Positions 50,060 to 60,212 of a stretch of DNA of 64,000 nucleotides are shown here, one piece after another. The translations under genes and the position numbers were made by a program. The stretch is from contig NZ_CP122458.1 in assembly GCF_032598905.1 (NCBI RefSeq), positions 6,597,001 through 6,661,000 of the forward strand. Direction: 5' to 3'. This stretch comes from Streptomyces sp. 11x1. GTDB lineage: Bacteria; Actinomycetota; Actinomycetes; Streptomycetales; Streptomycetaceae. Under the pieces are notes generated by a model, which was not told the origin of the DNA, did not search any database, and saw only the letters and a program-made list of their open reading frames with translations. Within the stretch, counting starts at the first letter, position 1. The number at the start of each line of letters is the position of its first letter.

Positions 50060-50572
50060 ATGGAAGACATGACGGACACCACCGACCGCTATCTGGAGAT
50101 CTCCCTGCTCAAGCGTCAGGTCGTGTGCCGGGCGAAACTCCTCGACGACCGCGCGCCGCGCACGTGCGCCGCCGTCTGGGACGCCCTGCCGCTGTCCGGG
50201 GACGTCTACCACGCCAAGTACGCCCGCAACGAGATCTACGCCCTCTTCCCGCCCTTCGCCCCCCAGGAGCCACCCCTGGAAAACCCCACCGTCACCCCCA
50301 TCCCCGGCGACCTCTGCTATTTCTCCTTCGCCGGCACGGAACTCGCCACGCAGGCGTACGGCTACGACGCGCAGGTCCGCCCCGACACCACCCTGGTGGA
50401 CCTGGCCCTCTTCTACGAACGCAACAACCTGCTCCTCAACGGCGACGTCGGCTGGGTACCGGGAATCGTCTGGGGCCAGGTGGTCGAGGGCCTGGAGGAG
50501 ATGGCGGCCGCGTGCAACGACCTGTGGAGAACAGGGGCGGCGGGGGAGACACTCCGGTTCAGCAGGGCGTAG
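50060..50572 (+). CDS. DUF3830 (cyclophilin-like fold) protein
   Basis: 170 residues from ATG 50060 (ATG 50069 is also possible). DUF3830 features: VVCRAKLLDDRAPRTCAAVWDALPLSGDVYHAKYARNEIYALFPPF, TVTPIPGDLCYFSFAG and LFYERNNLLLNGDVGWVPGIVWGQV. The fold is cyclophilin-like; members are not known prolyl isomerases and sit in catabolic operons with amidases and racemase-type enzymes. It may bind or isomerise the pathway substrate. Divergent from ehuB and convergent with the amidase. Confidence 0.85.
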   Translation: MEDMTDTTDRYLEISLLKRQVVCRAKLLDDRAPRTCAAVWDALPLSGDVYHAKYARNEIYALFPPFAPQEPPLENPTVTPIPGDLCYFSFAGTELATQAYGYDAQVRPDTTLVDLALFYERNNLLLNGDVGWVPGIVWGQVVEGLEEMAAACNDLWRTGAAGETLRFSRA

Positions 50573-50635
50573 GGGGCGCCTCATGGTTCGGGGGTCCGTG
50601 TGCGTGGGCGGCTGTCGGTCCGGTGGGGCCGCGGG

Positions 50636-50691
50636 ATGAAAAGCACGGGGGGCAGCCCCTGCTTTTCAGGGGCGCGGGGAACTGCGCGAGC
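50636..50691. terminator. Hairpin plus dispersed repeat copy F between DUF3830 and amidase
   Basis: AAAAGCACGGGG pairs with CCCCTGCTTTT (one bulge), then CAGGGGCGCGGGGAACTGCG follows. The AAAAGCA/TGCTTTT stem is nearly the same as the one at 32913. It lies between two convergent genes. Confidence 0.7.
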
Positions 50692-50828
50692 AACCCCCAC
50701 CCACCCGCACACGCCCCAACCACCCCAGCCCCCCCACCCCCTCCGACAACCCACCCACCCACCCCCTCGGGGTCGAAGGGGCAGCGCCCCTGGGTGGGGG
50801 AGGGACGGGTAGGGGCGGCGGGGGCGAA

Positions 50829-52244
50829 TCAAACGCGGGAGCCACCGACGGCAGGCGCAGGCACCCCCGCCACCCCCGCCGCGTACAACGCATGCCCCAC
50901 CCGCAGCACCAGATCATCCCGATGCCGGGCCGCCACCACCTGAAGCCCCACCGGCAACCCACCCCCGTCCACCCCCACCGGCACACTCGCCGCCGGCTGC
51001 TGCGTCAGGTTGAAGGGATACGTGAACGGCGTCCACCCCGTCCACCGCCGATGCCCCGAACCCCCCGGCACCTCCACCCCCGCCTCGAACGCCGTCACCG
51101 GCAACGTGGGCGTCACCAGCACGTCGTACCGCTCATGGAACGCCCCCATCCGCCGCCCCAGATCCATCCGCACATCCACCGCGGCCAGATACTCCAGCGC
51201 CGACAGCCGCGCCCCGGCGTCCCGGATCTCCCGCAACCCGGGATCCAGCAGCGCCCGCTGCCCCGCCCCCATCCGCTGCGTCACCCGCGCCGCCCCGCTG
51301 AACCACAGCGTGTGGAACGCCTCCACCGGATCACAGAAGTCGGGGTCGGCCTCACTCACGTACGCCCCGAGCCCGGCGAGCCCCTCCACCGCCCGCCGCA
51401 CCACGCGAGCGACCTCCGGCCGCACGGCGACCTGCCCGCCCAGCGTCGCCGAGTACGCGACCCGCAGCCCCCGCACCCCACCCGCGAGCGCGTCCACGAA
51501 CGATCCGGGGACCGGCCCCAGCCCCGACCAGTCCCGCGCGTCAGGTCCGGAGATCACGTCGAGCATCAGCGCCGCGTCGGCCGCGTCCCGGGTCAACGGC
51601 CCCACGTGCGACAGCGTGCCGAACGCGCTCGCCGGATACAGAGGCACCCGCCCGTACGTCGGCTTCAGCCCGAACACCCCGCAGAAGGCGGCCGGAATCC
51701 GCACGCTGCCACCCCCGTCCGTGCCCAGCGCCAGCGGCCCCGCCCCGAGCGCGACGGCCGCCGCCGCGCCCCCGCTCGAACCCCCGGCCGTACGCGAGAG
51801 GTCGTACGGGTTCCTGGTCACCCCGCTGAGCGGCGAGTCCGTGACGCCCTTCCAGCCGAACTCGGGCGTCGTGGTCTTCCCCAGGAAGACGGCCCCCTGC
51901 TCCCGCAGCCGGGCCACGGAGGGCGCGTCCTCGTCCCAACTCCCCTTCTCCGCGATGGTCCTGGAGCCCTTCAGGGTCGGCCCGCCCCGCATCAGCAGGA
52001 TGTCCTTCACCGTGACCGGCACCCCGTCCACCGCCCCGGCCGGCTCCCCGCGCCGCCAACGCCCCTCCGACTCCCGCGCCTGCGCGAGCGCCGACCCGGT
52101 GTCGATCCGGACGAACGCGTTCACGTCCGGCTGCACCCGCTCGGCCCGTTCCAGCACCGCCCGGGTCACCTCCACGGGACTGAACTCGCCCTTGCGGTAC
52201 CCCTCGACCAGTCGTACGGCGGACAGTTCCGTGAGCTCCGACAT
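50829..52244 (-). CDS. Amidase signature family enzyme
   Basis: 471 residues from ATG 52244. Ser-cisSer-Lys catalytic triad visible: GVPVTVKDILLMRG (Lys), GTDGGGSVRIPAAFCG (first Ser) and RTAGGSSGGAAAAVALG (nucleophile region). LVTPTLPVTAF and PFNLTQQPAASVPVG near the end are typical. It hydrolyses a carboxamide or half-amide to acid and ammonia. It lies immediately downstream of the dehydrogenase on the same strand (20-base gap). The joint presence of two maleate-isomerase-like proteins suggests dicarboxylic half-amides as substrates; this is a guess. Confidence 0.9.
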   Translation of the reverse strand: MSELTELSAVRLVEGYRKGEFSPVEVTRAVLERAERVQPDVNAFVRIDTGSALAQARESEGRWRRGEPAGAVDGVPVTVKDILLMRGGPTLKGSRTIAEKGSWDEDAPSVARLREQGAVFLGKTTTPEFGWKGVTDSPLSGVTRNPYDLSRTAGGSSGGAAAAVALGAGPLALGTDGGGSVRIPAAFCGVFGLKPTYGRVPLYPASAFGTLSHVGPLTRDAADAALMLDVISGPDARDWSGLGPVPGSFVDALAGGVRGLRVAYSATLGGQVAVRPEVARVVRRAVEGLAGLGAYVSEADPDFCDPVEAFHTLWFSGAARVTQRMGAGQRALLDPGLREIRDAGARLSALEYLAAVDVRMDLGRRMGAFHERYDVLVTPTLPVTAFEAGVEVPGGSGHRRWTGWTPFTYPFNLTQQPAASVPVGVDGGGLPVGLQVVAARHRDDLVLRVGHALYAAGVAGVPAPAVGGSRV

Positions 52245-52264
52245 CCGGCCCCTCCCAGGGGAGT

Positions 52265-53224
52265 TCAATGCCCGGGCACGTACCCGCGCTGCTTGTCGAC
52301 CACGTTGGGCAGCGGCTTTCCCGCCTCCCACAGTTCGAACAACTCCACGAACTGGGCGCCGAGTTCGTCCCGCCACCCCACCGTGTCCCCGCTCATGTGG
52401 GGCGAGACGATCAGCCCGGGGACGTCCCACAGCGGGTCGTCCGGGCCCAGCGGCTCGCGCTCGAAGACATCCAGCGCCGCCCCCGCGATCCACCGCTTGC
52501 GCAGCGCCTCCACGAGCGCGTCCTCCACCACGAGCTGCCCGCGCCCCACGTTGACGAACCGCGCGGACGGCTGCATGACCCCGAACCGCCGGGCGTCGAA
52601 CATGCCGTACGTCGCCTCCGTCAGTGGCGCGGCCGCGATCACCCAGTCGGCGCGGGCCAGCAACCGGTTCAGCTCCTCCGGACCGTGGACACCGGGCCGC
52701 GCGACCCGCCCGACCAGGGCCGTGTGCAGACCGAGGAGCCCCAGGTGACGCTCGATCGCCCGCCCGATCGGCCCGGACCCCACCACACACGCCCGGCCGC
52801 CCGCCACCCGCAGCGCCTCCCGGTGCCGCCACTCCCGCCGCCCCTGCAACTCCCAGCTGCGCGGCAGATCCTTGGCCATGGCGAGAACGAGCGCGGCCAC
52901 GTACTCGGCGATCGGCGCCTCGAACACGCCGCGCGCGTTGGTGACCACCGTGTCCTCGGCGGCAACCAGTTCGGGGCAGAGCAGATGGTCGACGCCCGCG
53001 CTGGCGGTGTGCACCCAGCGCGGCCGGGGCCCGCCCCCCGGCCAGGCGGCGCGCACCGCGCGGGAGGTGAAGTCCCACACCAGCAGCACATCGGCGTACG
53101 GCAGCCGCTCGGCCAGCGTCGAGGCGTCGGCGTACTCGACCGTCGCCTGCCCGGTGAGCCGCCCGAGCCGGGGACGCGGTTCGGCGTCGAGGACGAGGAG
53201 ACGCGGACGCTGGGACGAGGTCAT
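52265..53224 (-). CDS. D-2-hydroxyacid dehydrogenase
   Basis: 319 residues from ATG 53224 (MTSSQRPRLLVLDAEP). NAD fold: RACVVGSGPIGRAIERHLGLLGL; catalytic Arg in FVNVGRGQLVVEDALVEAL, Glu in AALDVFEREPL, and His in LIVSPHMSGDTVGW. NARGVFEAPIAEYVAALVLAMAKDL is the usual helix after the first domain. It interconverts 2-oxo acids and D-2-hydroxy acids. It is in an apparent operon with the amidase and divergent from the isomerase pair. Confidence 0.9.
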   Translation of the reverse strand: MTSSQRPRLLVLDAEPRPRLGRLTGQATVEYADASTLAERLPYADVLLVWDFTSRAVRAAWPGGGPRPRWVHTASAGVDHLLCPELVAAEDTVVTNARGVFEAPIAEYVAALVLAMAKDLPRSWELQGRREWRHREALRVAGGRACVVGSGPIGRAIERHLGLLGLHTALVGRVARPGVHGPEELNRLLARADWVIAAAPLTEATYGMFDARRFGVMQPSARFVNVGRGQLVVEDALVEALRKRWIAGAALDVFEREPLGPDDPLWDVPGLIVSPHMSGDTVGWRDELGAQFVELFELWEAGKPLPNVVDKQRGYVPGH

Positions 53225-53374
53225 GGGCGAGGCCCCCGGGGCGAGACGTGGCCGTTGGAGATGCGTGTGACATGCACTGATTGACCACGCTCGCACCCGA
53301 ACCTACCTTCGTCAACACGGACTTGCGCACGTTCTGTCGTCCGCACATCTCTCTCCGTGAGGCCGGTGGCTGTC

Positions 53375-54184
53375 ATGAACGTCTCCTTCCTCGGTGGACC
53401 CCGTCCGCAGCGCGGCGTCGGTGTCATCGCCCCGTTCGACTTCGCCCTCGACCGCGAGCTCTGGCGCTGGGTGCCGGACGACGTCTCCCTGCACCTCACC
53501 CGCACTCCGTACGTCCCCGTCGAGGTGAGCCTCGACCTGGCCCGGCTGGTCTCCGAGCACGAGACGCTGCACGAGGCGGTGCGGGCCCTGAACGAGGTCG
53601 CGCCCGAGGTGGTGGCCTATGCCTGCACCAGCGGCAGCTTCGTCGGCGGGGTCGCGGGGGAGCGCGCGATGGGCGAGGCGATGATCCGCGCGGGCGCCGC
53701 GCACGCCGTCACCACCTCCGGCGCGATGCTCGCCGCCCTGGCCGAGCTGAACGCGCACCGCATCGCCCTGGTCACCCCGTACACCGTCTCCGTCACCCAG
53801 TCCCTGGAGGAGTACCTCGCCGAGGCGGGCATCCTGGTCACCGGCCGCGCCTCGCTCGGCCTGGTCCGGCACATCTGGAAGGTCCCGTACCGCGACGTGG
53901 TGGCCATGGCCCACCGCGCGGTACGGGCGACCGCACCGGACGCCCTCTTCATCTCCTGTACCAACCTCCCCACCTACGACGTCATCCCCCAGCTGGAAGC
54001 GGAACTGCGGATGCCGGTGATCTCGGCCAACCAGGTGACGATATGGGCGGCACTGCGTCAGCTGGGTACTCGGGCGGTGGGTCCGTACCAGGCTCTGCTC
54101 GACGAGTCGGCCAGGCAGACGTTCGGTGCGGGACCTGTTCCGCCACCGCCGGTACTGCCGGAAGAACAGGAAGGTTGGGCATGA
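53375..54184 (+). CDS. Maleate isomerase / Asp-Glu racemase family protein 1 (EutA-like)
   Basis: 269 residues from ATG 53375; a GTG at 53357 would add six residues. Both catalytic Cys of the superfamily are present: VVAYACTSGSFVGG and ALFISCTNLPTYDVIP. GVGVIAPFDFALDRELWRWVP at the start and ISANQVTIWAALRQLG near the end match maleate cis-trans isomerase and EutA-type proteins. It likely acts on a 2-carbon-activated dicarboxylic acid. It overlaps the next family member by four bases (ATGA). Confidence 0.85.
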   Translation: MNVSFLGGPRPQRGVGVIAPFDFALDRELWRWVPDDVSLHLTRTPYVPVEVSLDLARLVSEHETLHEAVRALNEVAPEVVAYACTSGSFVGGVAGERAMGEAMIRAGAAHAVTTSGAMLAALAELNAHRIALVTPYTVSVTQSLEEYLAEAGILVTGRASLGLVRHIWKVPYRDVVAMAHRAVRATAPDALFISCTNLPTYDVIPQLEAELRMPVISANQVTIWAALRQLGTRAVGPYQALLDESARQTFGAGPVPPPPVLPEEQEGWA

Positions 54185-54912
54185 CCGCACTCGGTTTCCT
54201 CTATCCGGGCCACTCCGCCGAGGACGACTATCCGCGCATGGAGCAACTGCTCGGCAGCGACATCCGGGTGGACGTGGTGCACACCGACATCGGCGAGGAC
54301 GCCCACCGCGTCGACGCCCTGCGGGAGATGGGTGCCCCCGAACGCCTCGCCGCCGGCTGCGAGGCCCTCCGCCTGTCCGGCGCGGAGGCCGTCGTCTGGG
54401 CCTGCACCAGCGGCAGCTTCGTCCACGGCTACGAGGGCGCGCACGAGCAGATCCGCTCCCTCGCCCGCACGGCCGGCCTCCCCGCCTCCTCCACGTCCTT
54501 CGCCTTCGCCCACGCGGCCCGGGAGGTGGGCGCCACCAGGGTCGCGGTCGCGGCGACCTACCCCGACGACGTGGCCCGTCTCTTCGTCGACTTCCTCGCG
54601 GCGGCCGGCATCGAGGTCCTCTCCGTCCGGGGCGCCGGCATCGTCACGGCGGCGGAGGTGGGGACGTGGACCCTGGACGACGTCCTCACCCTCGCCCGCG
54701 CGGCCGACCACCCCGACGCGGACGCCCTGCTCCTGCCGGACACGGCCCTGCACACCGCCTCCCACATCCCCACCTTGGAGAAGGAACTCGGCAAACCGGT
54801 CCTCACCGCCAACCAGGTCACCCTCTGGGAGGCCCTGAGGCTGGCCGACAGAAGGGTCAACGCCCCCGAACTGGGCACCTTGTTCACCCGCGAACCGATC
54901 GTGCAGGCATAG
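54181..54912 (+). CDS. Maleate isomerase / Asp-Glu racemase family protein 2, second Cys replaced
   Basis: 243 residues from ATG 54181. The first catalytic Cys is kept (VVWACTSGSFVHGYEG). Where partner 1 has ISCTNLPTYD, this protein reads LLPDTALHTA, so Asp takes the place of the second Cys. VLTANQVTLWEALRLAD matches the partner. A one-Cys enzyme of this fold could act as a decarboxylase, or as an inactive subunit in a heteromer with protein 1. Translationally coupled with protein 1. Confidence 0.85.
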   Translation: MTALGFLYPGHSAEDDYPRMEQLLGSDIRVDVVHTDIGEDAHRVDALREMGAPERLAAGCEALRLSGAEAVVWACTSGSFVHGYEGAHEQIRSLARTAGLPASSTSFAFAHAAREVGATRVAVAATYPDDVARLFVDFLAAAGIEVLSVRGAGIVTAAEVGTWTLDDVLTLARAADHPDADALLLPDTALHTASHIPTLEKELGKPVLTANQVTLWEALRLADRRVNAPELGTLFTREPIVQA

Positions 54913-54925
54913 CACCGGGCGAGCG

Positions 54926-54982
54926 CCCCTGAGGAAGAGGCCCGCAAGGCCGGTTCCTCAGGGGTGCGGGGAACTGCGCGAG
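54926..54982 (+). terminator. Hairpin plus dispersed repeat copy G after the isomerase pair
   Basis: CCCCTGAGGAA and TTCCTCAGGGG form an 11-base stem around a GGCC-containing loop. The repeat GGGGTGCGGGGAACTGCGCG follows. It probably ends the isomerase transcript. Confidence 0.7.
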
Positions 54983-55158
54983 AAGCCCCACCGGGCCGCG
55001 GACAGGCATCGACCCGGCGGGCCGAAGGGGCGCAGCCCCGTGAGGGCGGGACGGGTAGGGGCGGCGGGGGCGAGGAATAACCGGAGCCACCCTCCTGTTA
55101 CCCACCCTGTACGCGCCCGCGCACCCCGCGACCCCGCACGCCCCCAGGAGGCCCCACC

Positions 55159-56249
<1,091 letters not shown>

Positions 56250-56259
<10 letters not shown>

Positions 56260-58202
56260 GGGCAGGCCGCCGCCCCCAGCAGTTCCGCGATCCGCTCCGG
56301 CGGCACCGCGCGGGAGTACAACCACCCCTGCCCGGTGTCGCAGCCGAGCCGGCGCAGCCGTGAGGCCTGCGCGTCGGTCTCCACGCCCTCCGCCGTGACG
56401 GACAGCCCGAGCCGGTGGGCGAGTTGGACCAGTGCCTCGACGATGATCTCGTCGGCGGGGTTGGGCTGTCCGGCGTCCCCGACGTCACCGGCGGTGGCGG
56501 GAGCCCCGGCCCCGCCGGGAGCCCCGCCCTCCTCGCCGTCCTCGTACTGGAACCCCCGGACGAACGCGCCGTCCAGCTTCAGCACCGACACGGGCAGGCG
56601 GCTGAGGTAGGCGAGGTTGGAGTACCCGGTGCCGAAGTCGTCGATGGCGATGCGGACGCCCATGTCGCTGAGGGCCTTGAGCGCCTGGAGGGGGCGTCCG
56701 GCCGAGCCCATGAGCGCGGACTCGGTGAGCTCCAGCTGGAGCAGGTGCGGGGCGAGGCCGGTCTCCGCGAGGATCTCGGCGACGTCGGCGACCAGATCGG
56801 AGTCCCAGACCTGGCGGACGGCCACGTTCACACTGACGAAGATCGGGGCCCGGTCGGGATGGTCCGTCTGCCAGCGGCGCGCCTGCCGACAGGCGGTGGC
56901 CAGAATCCACCGTCCGAGCTGGACGATCGAACCGTCCTCCTCGGCCAGTGAGATGAACCGATTCGGCGTCAACAGGCCGAACTGCGGGTGATGCCAGCGC
57001 ACCAGCGCCTCGACCCCGCGCACCTCGCCCTGCGCCATGCCCACCAACGGCTGGTACTCCAGGACGAACTCGCCCCGCCCGACGGCCGCCCGCAGCGTGG
57101 ACGACAGGGCCTGACGGGTCATCCGGTGGGCGTTGCGTTCCGGGTCGAACAGCGTCCAGCGGGCCTTGCCGTCGGCCTTCGCCCAGTACAGCGTGGTGTC
57201 GGCGGCCTGCATCAGCCCCGTCGCCGTGGTGCTCGCCGACTGCCGTTCGACGACTCCGATCGAGGCGGAGACCGACAGCCGTTGACCGGCCAGGTCGAAG
57301 GGCGCCTGCAGCGCCTTGAGGACCGAGTCGGCCAGATCGGCGAGTTGCTCGGTGCCGGTGGAGTCCTCCACGAGCAGCGCGAACTCGTCACCGCCGAGCC
57401 GGGCCACCAGCGGTGCCCCGGCCGCCGTTCCGGCCGTGCGCAGGAGCGCGGCCTCGTCGGCGCAGCGGGTGAGCCGCTCGGCGACGGCCGTGAGGAGCCG
57501 GTCGCCGGCGCGGTGGCCGAGGGTGTCGTTGACCGCCTTGAACCCGTCCAGGTCCAGGTAGACCAGGCCGATACGGCCGGTGCCGGCCTCGTCGTACGCC
57601 TCCCGTTCGAGGGCGGCGGAGAGCTGTTCGAAGAACAGGGTGCGGTTGGGAAGGCGGGTCACCGGGTCGTGCATCTGCAAGTGGCGGAGCCTGGCCTGAA
57701 GCTGACGGTTCGCGCTGATGTCGGCGACCGAGAGCAGGACCGCCCGCTCCTCCTCGGGCAGCGGCGCCACCGAGACCTGCACCCACAACCAGGTCCCGTC
57801 CGGCTGTTTCAGCCGTCGGGTACAGCGCAGCCTGGCCTGGCGTCCGCGCAGCACCTCGCGGTACGCGTGCCAGGTGCGGGTGTCCGAGGTCAGGTCCACC
57901 AGGTCGGCGGCGACCCGCCCGACGAGTGGTTCGGAGGCCGTCCCGAGCAGGGTCTCCATCGCCCCGTTGGCGGTGACGACCAGCCCGTCCCGGTCGACGA
58001 CGGCCATGGCGAGCGGCGCGAGGGAGAAGGCGGCGGGTGTCGTGGGACTCTCCTCCGACGACTGAGGCGGCTGAGACGGCTGGGGCGACTGAGGCGGCTG
58101 GGGCGACTCAGACGACTGAACTGAGGCATTGGCGTGACGCTCTGTAATTGCCGGCCGGACGAGATCTGCCGCGGGCGCCGGCCCTTGGGACGTTCCGCTC
58201 AC
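56250..58202 (-). CDS. cdgA: PAS-GGDEF-EAL cyclic-di-GMP enzyme (probable CdgA)
   Basis: 650 residues from ATG 58202. A Ser/Pro/Gln-rich N-terminus (to about 52) is followed by PAS (about 55-170), GGDEF (178-355, intact RLGGDEF at 268-274) and EAL (370-645). No RxxD inhibitory site precedes GGDEF. The EAL domain keeps EAL (398-400), ELTES, DDFGTG (521-526), KLDGAF and EGVE (605-608), so phosphodiesterase activity is expected. A Gly/Ala-rich 30-residue insert (about 553-583) sits between two catalytic blocks. S. coelicolor CdgA (SCO2817), a BldD-controlled protein of development, has the same architecture and a similar location. No membrane segments. Confidence 0.85.
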
Positions 58203-58599
58203 CGTTCGCTCCCGCAGTGCACTCGTTTTCGTACGGATCTCATATGTCTCGTCGGAGCGGCCGAACCTGGTACGTAGGGGCGCTCAAGCCGTGTCCGTGC
58301 AGGAAAGTGTGCCGATCATAGAGGCTGACCCCAGGGCCTTCTAGCCACTCTCCAGTCTCCCTGAACAACGACCTGATCTGACAGATCGTTTCTGCCCCGA
58401 GCTGAACGGCTTCCCCGTTCCGTGGATCGCTTGTGACGTTCCGTGAGCACCCGGGGTGTCGGCGGCCGTACCCCGAGGCGCGGGCGGGCGGGGTCGAGCG
58501 ACCGCTCTTCACCCTTCTGGTGCAGGCAAACAGGGCGTAGTACTACAAATTCCGAAAATCTGGACGCGGCGTCCCCAAGATCCGCATCCGGAGGTCCCC
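58203..58599. other. Divergent promoter region of cdgA and the metalloprotease gene
   Basis: No gene is supported. It contains a perfect 13-base palindrome GATCTG-A-CAGATC (58375-58387). TAGTACTACAAA around 58538 precedes the protease gene and may be promoter sequence. GC content is lower than in the coding flanks. Confidence 0.5.
58375..58387. promoter_or_regulatory. Palindrome GATCTGACAGATC
   Basis: Perfect 6-base arms around one A, about 172 bases upstream of cdgA and 212 upstream of the protease gene. It could be a regulator site; no match to a known Streptomyces box is recognised. Confidence 0.4.
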
Positions 58600-60054
58600 G
58601 TGCAGCGTCCGCTCCCCTGGAAGGAACTCCTCGGCGACCGGGCGCCCGTGCTGCGCAGCACAGCGGCCATGCTCACCTCCCTCACCGCACTCGCCGCGAC
58701 CTCCCTGATCACGGCTCCTTCCGCCGTACCGCTGTCGGAGCCGTGCACCCTGCGGCGCACCCAGGCACACCACTCGGAGGGCCTCGACACCTGGAATTCC
58801 GCGTATCCACGCCCCACCCGCGACCTCGACGCCGTACTCGTATTCTTGTCATTCCCGGACGCGGCCCCTCTCACCACACCGGCCGAGCTGACCGCAGATC
58901 ACTTTCCGGCCACCAGCGAGTTCTTCGAACGCGCGTCGTACGGCAAGTTCGCCCTCCGTTCCCATCCGCGCCGCGAGTGGCTGGAGATGCCCCAGCCGTC
59001 GACGGCGTACGCCATACGCCGTGACTGGAATGCGACGCACCGGGCCGCCTACCTCAGGGACGCCCTCGCCACGGCCGACCCGCACGTCGACTTCTCCCGC
59101 TACGACATCGTGTACTTCGTGGCCGACCCGCACGCGCCCGGCGTCGACTCGGACGCGACGAAGGTGGTGAACCTCCAGACCCCGCTGAAGGTCGACGGCA
59201 CGGGTCTGCGCCGGGTGGTCACCGTGTTCGAACGGCATCCGCCGGACCGCCTCGTCCTCGCCCATGAGACCGGCCATGTCTTCGACCTCCCCGACCTCTA
59301 CCACCGCCCCGCCGACGGCAAGGGTGACTGGGACACCCACGTCGGCGACTGGGACCTCATGGGCAGCCAGTTCGCCCTGGCCCCGGACCTGTTCGCCTGG
59401 CACAAGTGGAAGCTGGGCTGGCTGGAACCCCACCAGGTGACGTGTGTGCACGGCGCCGGGACGACCCGGTTGACGCTGGAGGCGGTGGGGGCGGGCCCGC
59501 GGGGGGCGTACGAGGGGGAGACGGAGGAGGGCGCGGAGACCGGTGCCGGCGAGGTGGGGCACGCGGGCGGAGGGGGGCGGCGTGGTGCTGGTGCCGGTTC
59601 CAGGGCCGATATCCGTGCCCGTGACGAGGCCGGTGAGGCGGCTCCCGGTCCCGGTGTCGGCACCAGTGGTGGAGGTGTCACCGGCGTGGCGGCCGGGGTG
59701 CGAGGGTTCGGCGCCGGCCGGGGTGTGAAGCTGGCGGTCGTGCGTACGGGTCCCGACAGCGCGCTCGGTATCGAGGCGCGGGGCGCGGTCGGGAACGACG
59801 CCTCCGTCTGCACGCAGGGCGTCCTAGTCTACCGCATCCGCAGCGGGGCCGAGTCCGGCGGCGGCCCCATGGAGGTCCTCGACGCCCACCCGCGCACCGA
59901 GGCCTGCTGGGAGGAGTCCGTCTACCCGCCCCTCGCGGACGCGCCGGTCGGCGTGGGCGAGAGCTTCACGGTGCCGGGGGAGGCCGTGCGGGTGGACGTG
60001 GAGGGGCGTACGGCGTCCGGCGCGTGGACCGTGCGGATCACGACGGGGCGGTGA
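58600..60054 (+). CDS. Secreted M6-like metalloprotease with low-complexity insertion
   Basis: 484 residues from GTG 58600, with GGAGG six bases upstream. A signal peptide (about 1-45, hydrophobic AMLTSLTALAATSLITAPSA) leads to the catalytic domain: VLVFLSFPDA, SEFFERASYGKFAL, the zinc site LAHETGHVFDLPDLYH (His222, Glu223, His226) and GDWDLMGSQFALAPDLFAWHKWKLGW, which is the M6 (immune inhibitor A) pattern. A Gly/Ala/Arg/Glu-rich insert (about 300-375) separates it from a C-terminal beta-domain (VLVYRIRSG..., TEACWEES). Divergent from cdgA. Confidence 0.85.
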   Translation: MQRPLPWKELLGDRAPVLRSTAAMLTSLTALAATSLITAPSAVPLSEPCTLRRTQAHHSEGLDTWNSAYPRPTRDLDAVLVFLSFPDAAPLTTPAELTADHFPATSEFFERASYGKFALRSHPRREWLEMPQPSTAYAIRRDWNATHRAAYLRDALATADPHVDFSRYDIVYFVADPHAPGVDSDATKVVNLQTPLKVDGTGLRRVVTVFERHPPDRLVLAHETGHVFDLPDLYHRPADGKGDWDTHVGDWDLMGSQFALAPDLFAWHKWKLGWLEPHQVTCVHGAGTTRLTLEAVGAGPRGAYEGETEEGAETGAGEVGHAGGGGRRGAGAGSRADIRARDEAGEAAPGPGVGTSGGGVTGVAAGVRGFGAGRGVKLAVVRTGPDSALGIEARGAVGNDASVCTQGVLVYRIRSGAESGGGPMEVLDAHPRTEACWEESVYPPLADAPVGVGESFTVPGEAVRVDVEGRTASGAWTVRITTGR

Positions 60055-60098
60055 GGCGCTGTGCATGGGGGCGGAGGGCCCGCGTGGCGGCATACGAG

Positions 60099-60130
60099 AA
60101 GAAGCCCCTCGCTTCCGCGAGGGGCTTCTT
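60099..60130 (-). terminator. Terminator of tRNA-Lys-3 (also serves the protease gene)
   Basis: AAGAAGCCCCTCGC and GCGAGGGGCTTCTT form a 14-base perfect stem with a TTCC tetraloop, 8 bases from the tRNA 3' end. Confidence 0.85.
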
Positions 60131-60138
60131 CCGTGTCG

Positions 60139-60212
60139 TGCGCCGCCAGGGACTCGAACCCCGGACCCGCTGATTAAGAGTCAGCTGCTCTAACCAACTG
60201 AGCTAGCGGCGC
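60139..60212 (-). tRNA. tRNA-Lys (anticodon CTT), copy 3
   Basis: Identical to the copies at 37423 and 45666. Its 5' end (GCGCCGCTAG) contains the stop codon of the upstream protein gene, so the two genes overlap by 10 bases on the same strand and the tRNA may be cut from that mRNA. Confidence 0.97.

Noticed and set aside
58135..58147. TGACGCTCTGTAA as a BldD-type box for cdgA
   Set aside because: One of the key positions differs from the consensus I remember and the site is inside the annotated coding region, so it is not convincing.
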